From assembly GCF_901000735.1 (NCBI RefSeq), contig NC_081545.1, positions 10,587,973 through 10,651,972 of the forward strand: 64,000 nt of DNA. Reading direction: 5' to 3'. Below are positions 25,147 to 37,172 of this stretch, one piece after another. The position numbers and the translations under genes were made by a program. The notes under the pieces are model-generated. The model had not been told where the DNA came from. It saw only the letters and a program-made list of their open reading frames with translations, and searched no databases. Every line of letters starts with the position of its first letter. Position 1 is the first letter of the stretch. Source of the DNA: Corylus avellana (taxonomy: Eukaryota; Streptophyta; Magnoliopsida; Fagales; Betulaceae).

Positions 25147-25860
25147 CAAAAGTACCCCTCAAACCATCATCTAATTGACAATATCTGTTTTAAATTTTTG
25201 ATTTTGACAATGTCTTTTTCAAACTATCAAAATATTGTCAGTATCCCCAAGACTATTAAAAAGATAAAAATGCCCCTATATTTCTCAATAAGACAAAAAT
25301 ACCCTATAAATTTGAAAAAATAAAATAAAATAATAATTTCTTTTTTTAAAAAAAACGAAAATTTTAATTAAAAAAAAACATTTTTTTATTTTTATTTTAT
25401 AAATGAAAATATTTAAATTTTTTTTAAAATGAATATTTTTTATTTTTTTAAATGAATTCTTTTTTTTAAAACGGAAATTTTTATTTTTATAAAATGATTT
25501 TTTTTTTTTTTAATATCTTGTTTTAGAAAACGAAAACTATTATTTTTTAAATTGAAAATTTTAATTTTTTTTAATGAATTTTTTTAAAAAAAAATTATAA
25601 AACAAAAAATGAAAATTTTCAATTTTTATTAAAAAAATCAAAATTTTTATTTTTTCTTATAAAATGATTTTTAAAAAAAAATTAAATTTGGCCACCCCTT
25701 GGACTTTATTTTATTTTTTAGTTTTAGGTTTTTTCTAGAAGTTTTAGTATTTTTTGTTTTTATTTTACTAAAGGTAGTTTCATCATTAGGGGGATATTAT
25801 CACAATTAAAAGTTTGAGAGACATTGTCAATTGTGTGATAGTTTGAGAGGGGTATCATAT
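25147..25860. mobile_element. Non-autonomous inverted-repeat element
   Basis: The left end (AGTACCCCTCAAACCATCATC...AATTGACAATATCTG) mirrors the right end (CAATTGTGTGATAGTTTGAGAGGGGTATCAT) over roughly 100 bp. The interior is extremely A/T-rich low-complexity sequence. No TSD resolved. Confidence 0.55.
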
Positions 25861-28421
25861 CCATTGATTTTAATTCAAATCAATAATATAAAAGTAAAGA
25901 AGAAAAAAAATCAGTTATTAAAAAATTATGAGATTTTGGCAAAGGAAGATGATCCAATCTTCCCTCTCATTCTACTCTTTTAACAGACGTTGTTTCTCTC
26001 TCTCTCTCTCAATATGCCTTGGCTTCACTACTTCCTCAAAATAGAGACAAGGACAAAGAGATTGATAAAGACGTGAGACGACTACTCCTTTAGAAGTGGT
26101 ATTAGGGTTTTTCACGTATATATACACTAAAAACCAACGCCCCTTTCTCTTTTTTAATTTTTTTTTATTCGGGTGCTACAGTCTACCCCCCTTAAAAGAA
26201 ATTTCGTCCTCAAAATTTATGTATTTTCATTACTGAAGTGTTGTGGATATTTGAACCGCATCTCCTCTTCGTGTTCCCACGAGGCTTCCATCATGGTATG
26301 GTTGCTCTAAAAAAATTTTACTAGAAATATCTTATTGCTACGAACAGGAGCGGAGGGTGTGATCTCCAAAATACCAAAACCCTAAGAAGATGATTTATTA
26401 AAAACAATCGCTTATTTTAAATCAACAAAGCTAGTGCTTTTTGAATTGTTGTGGGAATATATATATATATGATTTTGATGGTGTCAGAAATGTGCATATA
26501 TTCATTCCAATTCAAGGGTCTATTATTGTAATTTGTAACGCCCCAGTAACATTAATTAATTAGTAATTAACTACATGGTCCACCTCCTAGCCTTATTCCT
26601 CTCAAAACAAGACTTAAGGATTTCATCCTCTCCAAAGAGAGACTACAGTGGAAGACTTTGATCAAGGGACAAAGATAGCAATAATTTAAAACCACAATCA
26701 TAATAATTAGAGTAAAACTATAAGCATCATAACATAAATAGATTTCCAAATGTATCAGTTAAAGACCGGTCATTAAAATATAATACATATCACTAACAAC
26801 TGTTCTGAATAAACTAAGGCCTATGTTTAACTAAATAAAGCATAAGGATGATCTAGAGCAACCCCAGACGAATAGATTCGTCAGCATCCCACATCGACTT
26901 GAGCCATAGAAGGTCCAAGTCCTCAAAAATAATCCTGAGTAAATCCTTCATAATGACTAAGTGTCTCTCCATATCCATCTTCAGCTAAGCTAGCTAAACA
27001 TCACAATTATACATAATGGAATGAGAAAGAATACAAGGGTAAATCCAACGACTTAGTAAGTAAAAATACATATGATGTACATGTCATTTCAATAATGAAT
27101 TCAGTTGTTGTTAAACCACAAGCAGCATTATGAGGTGACAACTTATAATGAATGTAATATAAATATAATATATATTATAATTATGAGAATCAAGTCATAG
27201 TTCAAACTGTTTGATCTACTTGAAATATTATCCATTATTAGCAGGGTTTTCTCTAATACAATGCCAGTGCCTTAACTATTGTACTTTACCATTCATAACT
27301 AGCAGCTTCATTGAGTCCGACCTCTAGTGGCCCACGCTACTAATAACGTACGTCTTGTAGTGACCTGTCAATGAAGCATGGTTGCACTGATCAAGAAACA
27401 ACTATTGAATCCAAGGGCCATATAACACATACACATATTTAAACATATAGTTAACATGTACAATAAGCCCATGACCGTTATCATGCACGTAATAGTGTAC
27501 CATGTCTACAATCCAATTAGTCTTTTATGTATTTTACATACATGCCCTTACAAATCTCACAATGTTCATTATCTTGCTTAAGCAACACACGTTTTCATAA
27601 AATAAAGTTCATAGTATACTAAAATGTATTTCATGAGAGTTGTAAAGATGTATATTTGGTACACATAAAATAGTCGTGCAATGTGAGAAAAGTAACAATA
27701 AGTATTCATGTGAGTTTCTACTCACTTGTGTCATAAGACTCCTCCAAATACTCCTTAGGGTGTTCTGCACTTTCCAAATCTATGAAAAAACCAATCATTA
27801 GTCTTAAATCTAAGCTAAAATGGGTTTTAGACCTAAAAATGTCCAAAACAAAGTTTCTGCCTGGCCATCAAACGTTCAGACATATTAAGTCAAACGTTCG
27901 GACTCAACCTTGAACATTCGGCCAAAGAGGTGCGAGAGGTCGCTTCTGGGTAGAAAACCCATTTCGAACCAAACATCCTTCTAATCACCTCTAAGCAAAT
28001 CCTAAGGTCATAACAAGATTCCTAACATACTCCTAACTCAAAATAACACTTTCATGCAATATAAAATACATCAAACAAGAATGAAACATTAACCCATGCT
28101 TAACCCAAGATTTAAAACCTATAATAACAACATAAGCCTAAAACTAGCAATCAAGCTATGAAAACACTTAACTAGCATAACAACTAAGTAAAGAAGGTTT
28201 ACCTCCAATAAACCTTCATTCTTCTTCCCACAACTCACAAATCACTCAAGCAGGGTTTCTCTAGGTCTTAAAGGGCATAATGGAGCTTAGAAGGGCATGA
28301 GAGGGTTACTTATAAGGTTGGAAAAGCTAAGGGCGCTGCTGCTGTGACAATCTGCAGGCCATCGAATGTTTGGTGGTCCTGGGTTAAATGTTCGGTGTAC
28401 TGTTTGCACAGTGGTTCTAGG

Positions 28422-29575
28422 CAGTGGCAGATCCAGGAATTCATTCTACAGGGGGCGTCAACAAATTATAATGATAATTTTTTTTTTTTCTCTTTATATA
28501 TTATATTTTTATTATAATATGGTAAATACAATCAAAAAAAAAATATTATATCACAATATATGTATCACAAAAAGCATATTTATCTGACTTCATAAATATA
28601 TGTTAAATTGATATATCAATTACCATGTAAGCACTAGCACCAGTACAAGAGAGTAGCACAAAAACAAAAAACAAAAAAACAAAAAAAAAAAAACAAATTT
28701 GATGCTTTAATTATTCATGTATCTCGTGTCTCTAGGAACTAGGAACCAAATATATTTATAAACATAAAGCAAGTTAAGCAAGGAGATCTCAGATATTCAT
28801 TACTCACAAAGTCAGTCAAAAGTGGAGTGTGGAGCTCAATTCAAGTTTTGTCTCTAATGGGTATTTGATGGCTTCAAGAGTGTGATCACAAATAGCCTTC
28901 CCAAGTTCCCATCTCAGAAATATCTCTCCCCACTACGGCACTGTGGCACAGTCGGCACTACTACCAATCCCTTACGCCTCTGTTTCTCACCACTCTCACA
29001 CTGTCACACACACACAATCAAACTTTCTTTCTCTGTTTCCCTTCTGAGTTCTGAACCAGTGAACCACCAAAAACCGAATCACCATGTTAGACAAATGAGT
29101 TAAACCAACAAAACTCATAAACTAAAACCAAACAAAGCTCATTAAAATCAATCAAAGAAAACAAAAAACGAAAATTAGTCAGATGGGCTATCATCGTGGG
29201 CGGCCGTGGCGTGAAAATGCCGGTGGTGCTGCTAAGCAATTCAAGGTCGATGGCGATGGGAGACGGAGTGCTGCACAGCCTGCACAGTCCATGCTTGAGC
29301 CGCAAGTTGGAGTCTGGAAGAGGGGTTAGGGATTTAGGGTAAGATTTTTTTTTTTCTTTTGTTTAGTGTATTGCCGTGGACATTGGAGTGTTGAGACTAG
29401 TTTGTTTGTTTTTGTTTTGTTTTTTTTTTTTAGGGCTGTAAAAATATTTTACATGGGCTGAACTTTTTTAGCAAGGGCACCCTCCAACTTTTAACTTAAA
29501 ATTACTTTTTCTTTTTTTTTTCTTTTTTTACCAGGGGCGCCCGCCCCTAGGTTGCCCCCTGTCTCTCCGCCACTG
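28422..29575. mobile_element. hAT-like non-autonomous element nested in the solo LTR
   Basis: The terminal repeat CAGTGGCAGATCCAGG at the left is mirrored by CTCTCCGCCACTG at the right, and the element is flanked by a perfect 8-bp TSD GTTCTAGG (28414-28421 and 29576-29583). The 8-bp TSD and CAGTGGCGGA ends point to hAT. No transposase was found. The interior from about 28850 to 29330 is more GC-rich and may be captured genomic sequence of unknown origin. Confidence 0.75.
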
Positions 29576-29680
29576 GTTCTAGGGTTGTAGGGCATACATT
29601 CGGTCGCTACTCGATTGGTCAAAATTTAGTCATTGAACGTTCAGTGTACTGTGTTTACCCAGTGGTTTCTTGGTTGAAGG

Positions 29681-32127
29681 TAGGGGTGGGAAAATTAACT
29701 GTTTACCACTTACCAACTGCGACCAAACCGACATTAACCTACCGCCAAAAGTCGGTTGGTAATCAGTTAAGGATTTTTATATCGACGTCGGTTTGATTCG
29801 GTTAATCAGCATAAATATTTTTTGTCGGTTAACCAAATTAACCGATAATAAATATTTTTTTAGTGGAGTGATGATTACGAGGGCATTAGCTAGGTTTTTT
29901 TTAGTAAAACATATAAGTTGGTGGATTCTAGGACCAATTTATTAGTAGATTATATGTATGGTAGACTCCTACTGTAACGCCCCCAAAACTGGTATTAACC
30001 AACCTGGCAAGGTTACTGGCAATTACCCCAGCTTAACTAACTGGTGGCTAAATAGGGGATCGCCCATCTAAGCATCATCAGAGTTAATGCATAAGAAAGT
30101 GAAATAAATCTGAGAAGTCTATAAATCATTACAGGGACAAGTATAATATTCAATTTAAAGATATGGAGCAACTAAAAATAATAATAAGCAAACCTGATAA
30201 CAGCATGAAGATCTTAAAACAAAGTCTGTAGTGGCAACCGTACCACTCTTGGGTTCTAAAAACAGGCTCCCTATAAGAGTAATAATCACGTAAATCTAAC
30301 GACTTAGTAAGTAAACTGTAAACCTCACAATAGAGTATGTCATGAGCCCATTATTATTAAGCAAAAATAAATGAGCAGTTTTGGTAAGCATTTAAAAGAT
30401 ATGTTGTCTCCGTTAATACATCGTAAAAGTAATGTTTGGTTAATAAAAGAGTGGTATACTCCTGGCGGCATTCGCCTAAGTATTTTAATGCACAAAACTA
30501 ATGCTTATAGGTCATAACTATCATATATGGTCTACCCGAGATATTACCCATTCTCAGCAAAGTTGGCGCTGTCCCGATAGACCTGTAATACAATGCCGGT
30601 TCTCCGACCACTGTATGCTACCTTCCATAACATTAGCAGCCCGACCAAGTCCGACCTCGGGTGGCCCACGCTACTAATGATGTACATCTTGTAGTGACCT
30701 GCCCTTTAAGGTTGCGCCGGTCACAAAATAACCATTGGATCTAAGACCCATATAACACACACATTTGAGCATAGAATCAAGTCTATATAGTAAGTCCATA
30801 GTCATTATACCGCACGTACGGGTGTACCATGTCATACAATATATCTTATCAACAAGTTATACAAAAATATAGACATGCTCATATCATACTTGTACTCAGT
30901 CAGCTGACATATCACACGTTTTTAAGGAAAGTGTTCGTAAGTGTTTACTTACCTTGTTCGCTTGCTCGAGTCCTTCAACATCATGAATCCCTGCTATAAT
31001 ACAACTCATCGTTATAAGCAGTACTAGAGAACCCTATGAAGTTTCATCTAGCGAAAAAGGCTCCTAAAAACCTTCGTACCACATATTTGGGGCTAAGGGG
31101 TGTGTGACTTGCTCTTTGGGCGAGCACTCGCTCCCTAGGCGAATGTTCGGCCAAAGAGTTAAGGCTCAGCTAGAAACTCCAAAAATGTCTTTTTGGCTCC
31201 TATCTAGAACTATGGGTTGATACACCTCTTCCTATGTTGATATTGGACACATGTATCGTAAGAAAACACGACACAAAGAATCAAATAGGGGTTACCTTAG
31301 AAGATAGCAAATTCCTCCAAATCTCCTAATTCTTTCTCAAAATCACTCATTACACTAGATTTTAGGGTTTCTTTGGTGTAGGAGAGGGCTGAAGGTCAAA
31401 TGGGGGCTTTATATAGGGACTTGGGGCGTGTCATTGTTTGGAAAAAGTAGATAATGGGTTAAAAATGCTTTTTAGAGTTGGCAGCGAGAGTTCGGGTACT
31501 ATTGAGCGAGCGCTCGATACTATTTACACAACTGGTTAAAAGGTTCAGGCGTACGATTGGGTTTTGCCCAATGGGTAAAAACTATTTAAGTGAGCTCTTA
31601 TGTGGTTCCTGGGTGAGGGCTCGCACCTAGGCCAAGAGCGAGTGCTTGTGTGGTCCCGGGGCAAGTGTTCGGCTGATGAGGGTGGTTTTGGGGTTTTTTG
31701 CTTCTAAAAGTCTTAAGGGGTTTGGGTTATTTGAAAAAGGTTTAGGTCTCTTGGTTTAAGACTTTGTTTTAATGAAATATTAACCGGTTAAGTAAGAAAT
31801 CTTTAACCTTTTAAAACGGGTGTTTTATTGGGGTATTATTCTTATTGTGTTAATTAATTGGCCAATTTAAAATTTGCTTGGTTCAATAAGCTATTTTATC
31901 AACAAAAAAAAAAAAAAAAACAAAGAAAAAGAAAGAAGAAAAAAAAAAAAAAACTATTTGGGCCCCCAAACTATTAATTTGTGGCCCAATTAAAAAAGCT
32001 CACGGTTAACCGATTAATAGAACCAATTTTAACCAAAATATTCGTTTAACTAAAACTTTTGAAATAAATCCTTATGAAAATGTAATAAGTGAATTAATTG
32101 ATTTAACCGAACCGATACCCACCCCTA
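29681..32127. mobile_element. hAT-like element with TAGGGGTGGG ends, nested in the solo LTR
   Basis: Ends are TAGGGGTGGGAA and TACCCACCCCTA. The flanks GTTGAAGG (29673-29680) and GTTGTGGG (32128-32135) are a diverged 8-bp TSD (6 of 8 match). Subterminal regions are rich in GGTTAA/TTAACC motifs. It hosts a further LTR at 29973-31840. Confidence 0.65.
29973..31840. mobile_element. Second LTR of the same family, nested in the hAT-like element
   Basis: It starts TGTAACGCCCCCAAAAC and shares a diagnostic block with the outer LTR: GTCCGACCTC..GTGGCCCACGCTACTAAT, then CTTGTAGTGACCTG (27316 and 30648). The right end near GGGGTATTATT is a degraded GGGGTATTACA. The TSD is not convincing (CCTAC and CTTAT). 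No internal domain is seen, so it is probably also a solo LTR. Confidence 0.55.
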
Positions 32128-32290
32128 GTTGTGGGTAGAATGTTTGGTGGTCCTTTTCATAATCGAAATTCCAAAAATCTCACTCCTAAAGCACTCTAAC
32201 AAACTAGGTAAACCCATAAACCTTCAAATTAAGCCTAGTGATTACTTGGGGTACTACAATTATTTATACCAAACATGTCTTAAATAGATG

Positions 32291-32762
32291 TATTGAAAAA
32301 AAGTCATTGGAGAGAGAGAGGAATGAGATCTGAGACTCCATGGGAGGAAGGAGCCAAAGCTCTCTCCTTCTTCCTCCTCTCTTCTACTCCCTTCTTTCTT
32401 CCTCCCCCTCTCCCCTTCTCGCCTCTTTGGAGGTTCTATCAGCCTCTTTTGAGGCCCTATTTCGCTTCATCAGAAGTGTTATTCACCTCTTTTGAGGCCC
32501 TATCCCACAGTCAACACCGGTTTTCCACCATTTCTACTGTGTCTATCATCGGATTTGTCTAGATCTACGTTCTTACGCTAGACCCAGCATGACACGCGCC
32601 TCCCCATCGTGTTCCACATTGCCATCTTCCTCCACCAACACCAGCATCATCACCATCAACCACCTCCCACCTTGTTGTCTGCCAATCTTTTTTGTTTTTG
32701 TTTTTTTGTTTTTTGTTTGTTTTTTGGTTTTTTGGTTTTTTTTGTTTTTTTGTTTTTTGTTT

Positions 32763-32796
<34 letters not shown>

Positions 32797-33390
32797 CCTG
32801 TTTTGTGAGTTTTGTTTCTGTTTTATTTTCTCATGTATTTTTATGTTTCTTTATGCTTTGTTTTTAGTTGTTTGTTTGTCTTCTCTCTAGATTTGTGTTT
32901 CAGTAGTAATCTATGTATGAGGTGAATGTTTAGTCGTTTTCTAAGATTTTGTTTATACGAATCCTTAAAAGTAACTGTATTGGGCTTCCGGTTTGTCTTT
33001 TGTTTTCTTCTGGTTATTTTTTAGGAGTAAATCATTGACCAATCCAGATGAGTTTTTTAGGTATATAGAAGACTTGTCACTATGGTAAAGACAGAAAATG
33101 AGATTGTGTTTGGAAATGCACTTATAGCAGATATGAAAAAGCTCGGAAATCAATGTCCGAGCCGTGGTTAGAGAAATGATTCGCCGAAATTTGCTGCAGA
33201 TCTGAAACTGATTGATACAATGATATTCAAAATATTGTCTTGTAATAGCTCGAGAGGCTATTGTGTGTGTCATAAATAATGTTTGGTTGTGAAGATTCCA
33301 AATTATATATTTGACATTGTATCGAGGAAGTAATTTGTCTCATTTGATTGTTATATTAATGAAGATATACCATTAAAAAAAAAAAAAAAA
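32291..33390 (+). mobile_element. Poly(A)-tailed retroposon, copy 1
   Basis: It starts with a purine-rich head (GAGAGAGAGGAATGAGATC) and ends in a 16-base A run at 33375-33390. Flanks CATGTCTTAAATAGATG and AGTGCCTTAAACAAAG are an imperfect TSD. The 3' half (ATCTATG..GGTGAATG onward, including TTGTCACTATGGTAAAGA) matches the element at 41675-42433. No reverse transcriptase was recognised. The poly(T) and T/G runs at 32690-32800 are low complexity. It could be a truncated LINE or a LINE-mobilised transcript. Confidence 0.55.
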
Positions 33391-33674
33391 GTGCCTTAAA
33401 CAAAGTTGCAAATTCTCTATTACAATAATTAACATAATAAAATACAAATGCATGAAATGATTTAAAGATGAATGGGAGCAAAGCTAATGCTTTTCGATTT
33501 GTTGTAGGAAGATAAAATAAAATATGATTTTGATGGTGTCATATATGTGCACATATCCATTCTAATTTAGAGTCTATTATGCATACCAAACTTGCCTTAA
33601 ATAAAGTTACAAATTCTCTTATTACAATAATTAACCGATAAAATATAAATTTATAAAATATTTAAAGATAAATA

Positions 33675-34619
33675 ATGTTCAAAACTATATTTTTATTTCA
33701 TAATTTGAATATACTCCAGCTAATTCTTAAATTAATTATTATTTAAAAGAAAAGAAAAGAAAAGAAAATTAAAAAAAAAAAAAAAAAACTGCTAGAATTA
33801 AATCGAGCCATCACATTAACATTGGAGTATACACAACCTACCCTTGCGTTTCAAACATCAAATTCCGAAATCATTGAATGGTTTGACACTCTCAACGAAA
33901 TGGGATTTGGTGAAACAAATAAATGTCGAATCTGACTCGAAGAACAACTCTCGGTTGTCGTGGATCCTATTGGAACCACTCATGAATCCGGGTCGGATCC
34001 TCCGAAGGTGGTCAACTCAGGGTCAGGGTCAGGGTCAATAAAACCGCCGTCCCCACCACTGTAAATGGGAATCGTACCTCACCCATTAACAGGACTTGAG
34101 AGGACAGATAAGCAACCTCCCCAGACCAACTCCTCAACCCCATCAACCCAATGGATCTGCACACTTTTCGATCTCCCATTGGCCAGCCCCACCCAAAAGT
34201 CAAACCAACCCACCATCCGACCAATCCCCTGCTTCCAAGTCAGCGATCCAGCCTTCTCCCTCGACCACACACGTACACATGCTTTTTCCTTGGGGGCCAT
34301 CGCTCACGAGAAGGGAGCCTCACACAGAGCCCAGACAGAGAGAGAGAGAGAGAGAGAGACTGTACGTGTGTGTTTGAGTTTCAGTGTGTTTGTTTTTTGA
34401 CATTCTCTCGTCACCACCTTCCCCATGTACAACAAAAAGAAACAGACACACAAGTATTACCATGTGGTCCTAATTCCCTCACTCACACACTAAAACTTCT
34501 CTCCTTTTGTCACCTTTTTTTGCCAACTATAATTCACTGAATCAGTCCCACCCAACAAACCCAGAAGCCGATTAATATCTTTCCTTCCTTCCTTTTGACA
34601 ATTCTTCTTCTGGGGTGCC
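33675..34619. other. Upstream region and 5' leader of the SPL gene
   Basis: Contains an (AAAAG)n run at about 33745-33770, an A run, a (GA)n tract at 34338-34361 and a CT/CA-rich stretch before the ATG. The GA tract and what follows are probably the 5' UTR. No convincing upstream gene. Confidence 0.45.
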
Positions 34620-36056
34620 ATGAATCAGGGTAAGGTTGATGGGATTTTTCCCCAGAAGATGGAAAAGGGGCAGCAGCAGCAGAAGGTGGTGAAGAAGGAG
34701 GCAGGGGAGGAGTCTGATGAGGATTTGATGGAGAGCAGTGCTGTGGAGGAAGAGAAGAAGAGGAAAGGGGTTGTGGGGAGTGGAAAGAGGTGTTGCCAAG
34801 CTGAGAAGTGCAAGGCGGATCTGACAGAGGCTAAGCCTTACCACAGGAGGCATAAGGTGTGTGAGTATCATGCCAAGGAGCAGGTTGTGGTTGTCGGTGG
34901 GATGAGGCAGAGGTTTTGTCAGCAATGCAGCAGGTTGGGGAGGTTTTTATCTTGTTTTCTTCTTTTTCAATTTTGATGTTGTGGTTAATTTCTTCTTGTT
35001 GATGACTTCCTTTATGGGTCACCTAATTTTTGCTCAATTGGGTGACTTTTGAGGAGTTTTGGGTGAGAATTGGAGGCTCTATCCTACAAGAAAGAACAAA
35101 ATACGAACAGGGTCTTCAATGTTATCCATTTCCATACTGTCTTTTTGTTTGTTTGTCTGCTCTGTTGGCATTAAATGTGTAAAAATTTGGAAGAAAGGAA
35201 AAAAAATATTTGCATGGATGAGGCCATTGGGCCTGAATTTTCAGAGTTCCAATCCCAAGAAGGTGGAACTTTGAGGTTTTGTTGTGGCTTCTACAGTTCT
35301 TTTCAAATTTCCCCTTTTGATCCTTCTAAATGGTATGAAATAATTAGTTGATAGAATCTTGAAAAAATCCATCGGGCAGTTTTTTGTTTGTGCTGGTATA
35401 TTTGTCTTTTTTATTTATTTATAGTAAAGATGGCATAATTATAGTCATTTCAATTTAGAAAGAATATTATTCTACTCTGCAATATGGGACCTAATGTCCT
35501 CATTTTTTTAATTTTTGTTTTTTATAAATAATTTTATAAGAAATTTCTGTCCTTTTATTAATAGTGGCAATTTCTGTAGAGGTTGCACATGCTCATATAA
35601 AGATGGAATCAACTATACCCTATATTGGCTTATGATTTATTAAATACCCTCCATCTCTTTCACCCCCCACACAAATACACACTGACACATGCTAATTTCA
35701 GTGCAAATATTTCCAATGCCTAGGGAGACCAAACTATAAGAACTCTGATTTCCTTCTCATAAATTATCATTTAATTTATATTCTAATATTTAGTGACGAA
35801 AGATTTGTCATGGTGCAGATTTCATGAGGTGTCGGAATTTGATGACACGAAGAGGAGTTGCCGGAGGCGTTTGGCTGGACATAACGAACGGCGAAGGAAG
35901 AACTCTGCTGAGTCTCATGCAGAAGGCTCAAGCCGCAAGGGAACAGGCAGTACACATCAGTTGAAGGATATTGTTTGTGGGCAGGTTGATGATAGGGGAA
36001 GAATTCAGATAACCATCCATGAGAACTCCACTTACAAGCATTTCCAGATCAGATGA
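34620..36056 (+). CDS. SPL: SBP-box transcription factor of the SPL3/4/5 type
   Basis: Two exons, 34620-34933 and 35819-36056 (stop TGA), joined by a GT-AG intron, give 183 residues. The intron splits the SBP domain at CS|RFHE, as in this family. An acidic/Lys-rich N-terminus (about 1-55) precedes the SBP domain (59-133). First zinc site ligands: C59, C64, C81, H84; second site: C100, C103, H107, C119. The bipartite nuclear localisation signal [17 protein letters not shown] overlaps the second site. SBP proteins bind GTAC core motifs in promoters of floral and phase-change genes such as AP1 and FUL homologues. Small size, lack of other domains and a miR156 site in the 3' UTR place it with SPL3/4/5. 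Confidence 0.96.
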
Positions 36057-36070
36057 GATTTCAAGCTAGT

Positions 36071-36090
36071 ATGCTCTCTCTCTTCTGTCA
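36071..36090 (+). promoter_or_regulatory. miR156 target site in the SPL 3' UTR
   Basis: ATGCTCTCTCTCTTCTGTCA pairs with miR156 (UGACAGAAGAGAGUGAGCAC) at 18 of 20 positions. The mismatches are the first base and the seventh base of the site. It lies 14 bases after the stop codon, the position typical of SPL3/4/5 genes. miR156 would repress this mRNA in the juvenile phase. Confidence 0.85.
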
Positions 36091-36911
36091 TAGGATGTAA
36101 TGAGAGTTACAGCCTTGCTTTGTATCACCTATTTATTGCAAATTTCATTTAGGTCAATTCTAATCCCACCTCCATTTAATGGGTTGGAATTGCTAGTTAC
36201 AAACTAGTATGTGGCTAAGTCTTTAACTTTGTTTCTGATTTGCATGTACTTCCTTGCCTCTTGATTGGGCATTATCTTATTTATTTTCTCCTACTTGCTT
36301 TTCATGGGCTAGCCTATTATGATTTGACTAATACTATATACTACACCCTCATTTAACTGGATTAACGTGGCAATATGTTCATCAGCCATTTCTTTTTTTT
36401 ATTTTTTTTTTTATTTTTTATAATATAAAGACTTGATGAGTACTGTTACATTAGCTCAATAAAATGAGTTGAAATGAGGATATAGTATATAATATTTCTC
36501 TTATGATTTTGTAAAACGAGTGCATTTGCAACGTGGATGCATTTAGATGAAAAATCTTAATTAAGTCCCGGTCTATTTCTTTTACCTTTCATATGAATTC
36601 ATAGAAAGTATGTTGCTAAAGGAATGTGTTGCCTTTCAATTGTTTCCTAAGTGCATAAGCTCAAATGTATTTACTCGAAGATAAGATATTTTTAAAAATA
36701 ATGTTATTTAGTAAATTACTGTATAATTGTCATATAATTGAGTAGTTGTGAAAAAAAAAAAAAAGCTGAGCACTGATTCAAAAATTGATTTTTACTGTCA
36801 TGTCATTCGGTTGTAAAAAATATATCTATTTGTAATCTTTGTAGCTGGTTGGGTTAAATAGGTTCGTACGTTTATTGTGCCCTTGGAATGGATATAGAAT
36901 ATTATTTTTAA

Positions 36912-37129
36912 AGCATGTTTGAGAAATATAGCTTTTAAGCAAAAAAAAAAAACATTTTTTTTTATAAAAGCTTTTGTCAAAAGTGCATTTTAGTCATTTT
37001 TAGGCTTTTTAGACATTTAAAAACGCTTTTAATTTTTTTTTTACTAAACGAGTGCTTTTTTTTTTAAATGAATTTTTTAAGTCTTAAACATACTTTTAAG
37101 CAATTCAAACGCAATCTCAAATATGTTCT
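36912..37129. mobile_element. Tourist-like MITE, copy 2
   Basis: Same family as 17157-17405. It begins AGCATGTTTGAG and ends CTCAAATATGTTCT, flanked by TAA (36909-36911 and 37130-37132). Confidence 0.65.
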
Positions 37130-37172
37130 TAATATTAAGGACTTGAAAAATGAATCTATTTTCAGATTTAGG

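Larger units (their letters stand above)
26527..32258. mobile_element. Solo LTR, probably Ty3/gypsy type, carrying nested insertions
   Basis: The element begins TGTAATTTGTAACGCCCC and ends CTTGGGGTACTACA, flanked by a perfect 5-bp TSD ATTAT at 26522-26526 and 32259-32263. The intact repeat at 33479-33674 confirms the empty site (GTCTATTAT followed by CATACCAAAC). Without the two nested hAT-like insertions it is about 2.1 kb. The TGTAACGCCCC start and GGGGTAYTACA end are typical of plant Ty3/gypsy chromovirus LTRs. No primer-binding site, gag or pol is present, so it is read as a solo LTR. The superfamily call is inference. Confidence 0.65.
26412..33674. repeat. Two tandem ~260-bp repeats, the first split by large insertions
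   Basis: The second, intact copy runs from about 33479 to 33674. The first copy survives in three pieces: 26412-26526, 32264-32290 and 33391-33478. Corresponding text includes TATGATTTTGATGGTGTCA (26468 and 33521), GTCTATTAT (26518 and 33572), TACCAAACnTGnCTTAAATA (32267 and 33584) and CAAATTCTCT...ACAATAATTAAC (33409 and 33610). The intact copy is therefore an empty-site reference for the insertions in the first. Confidence 0.7.

Noticed and set aside
32589..32890. Phe-rich overlapping frames
   Set aside because: They are translations of a long T/G low-complexity run inside a retroposon, not proteins.
33844..34540. Several overlapping frames upstream of the SPL start
   Set aside because: They run through GA and CT repeats of the leader, contradict each other and show no domain.
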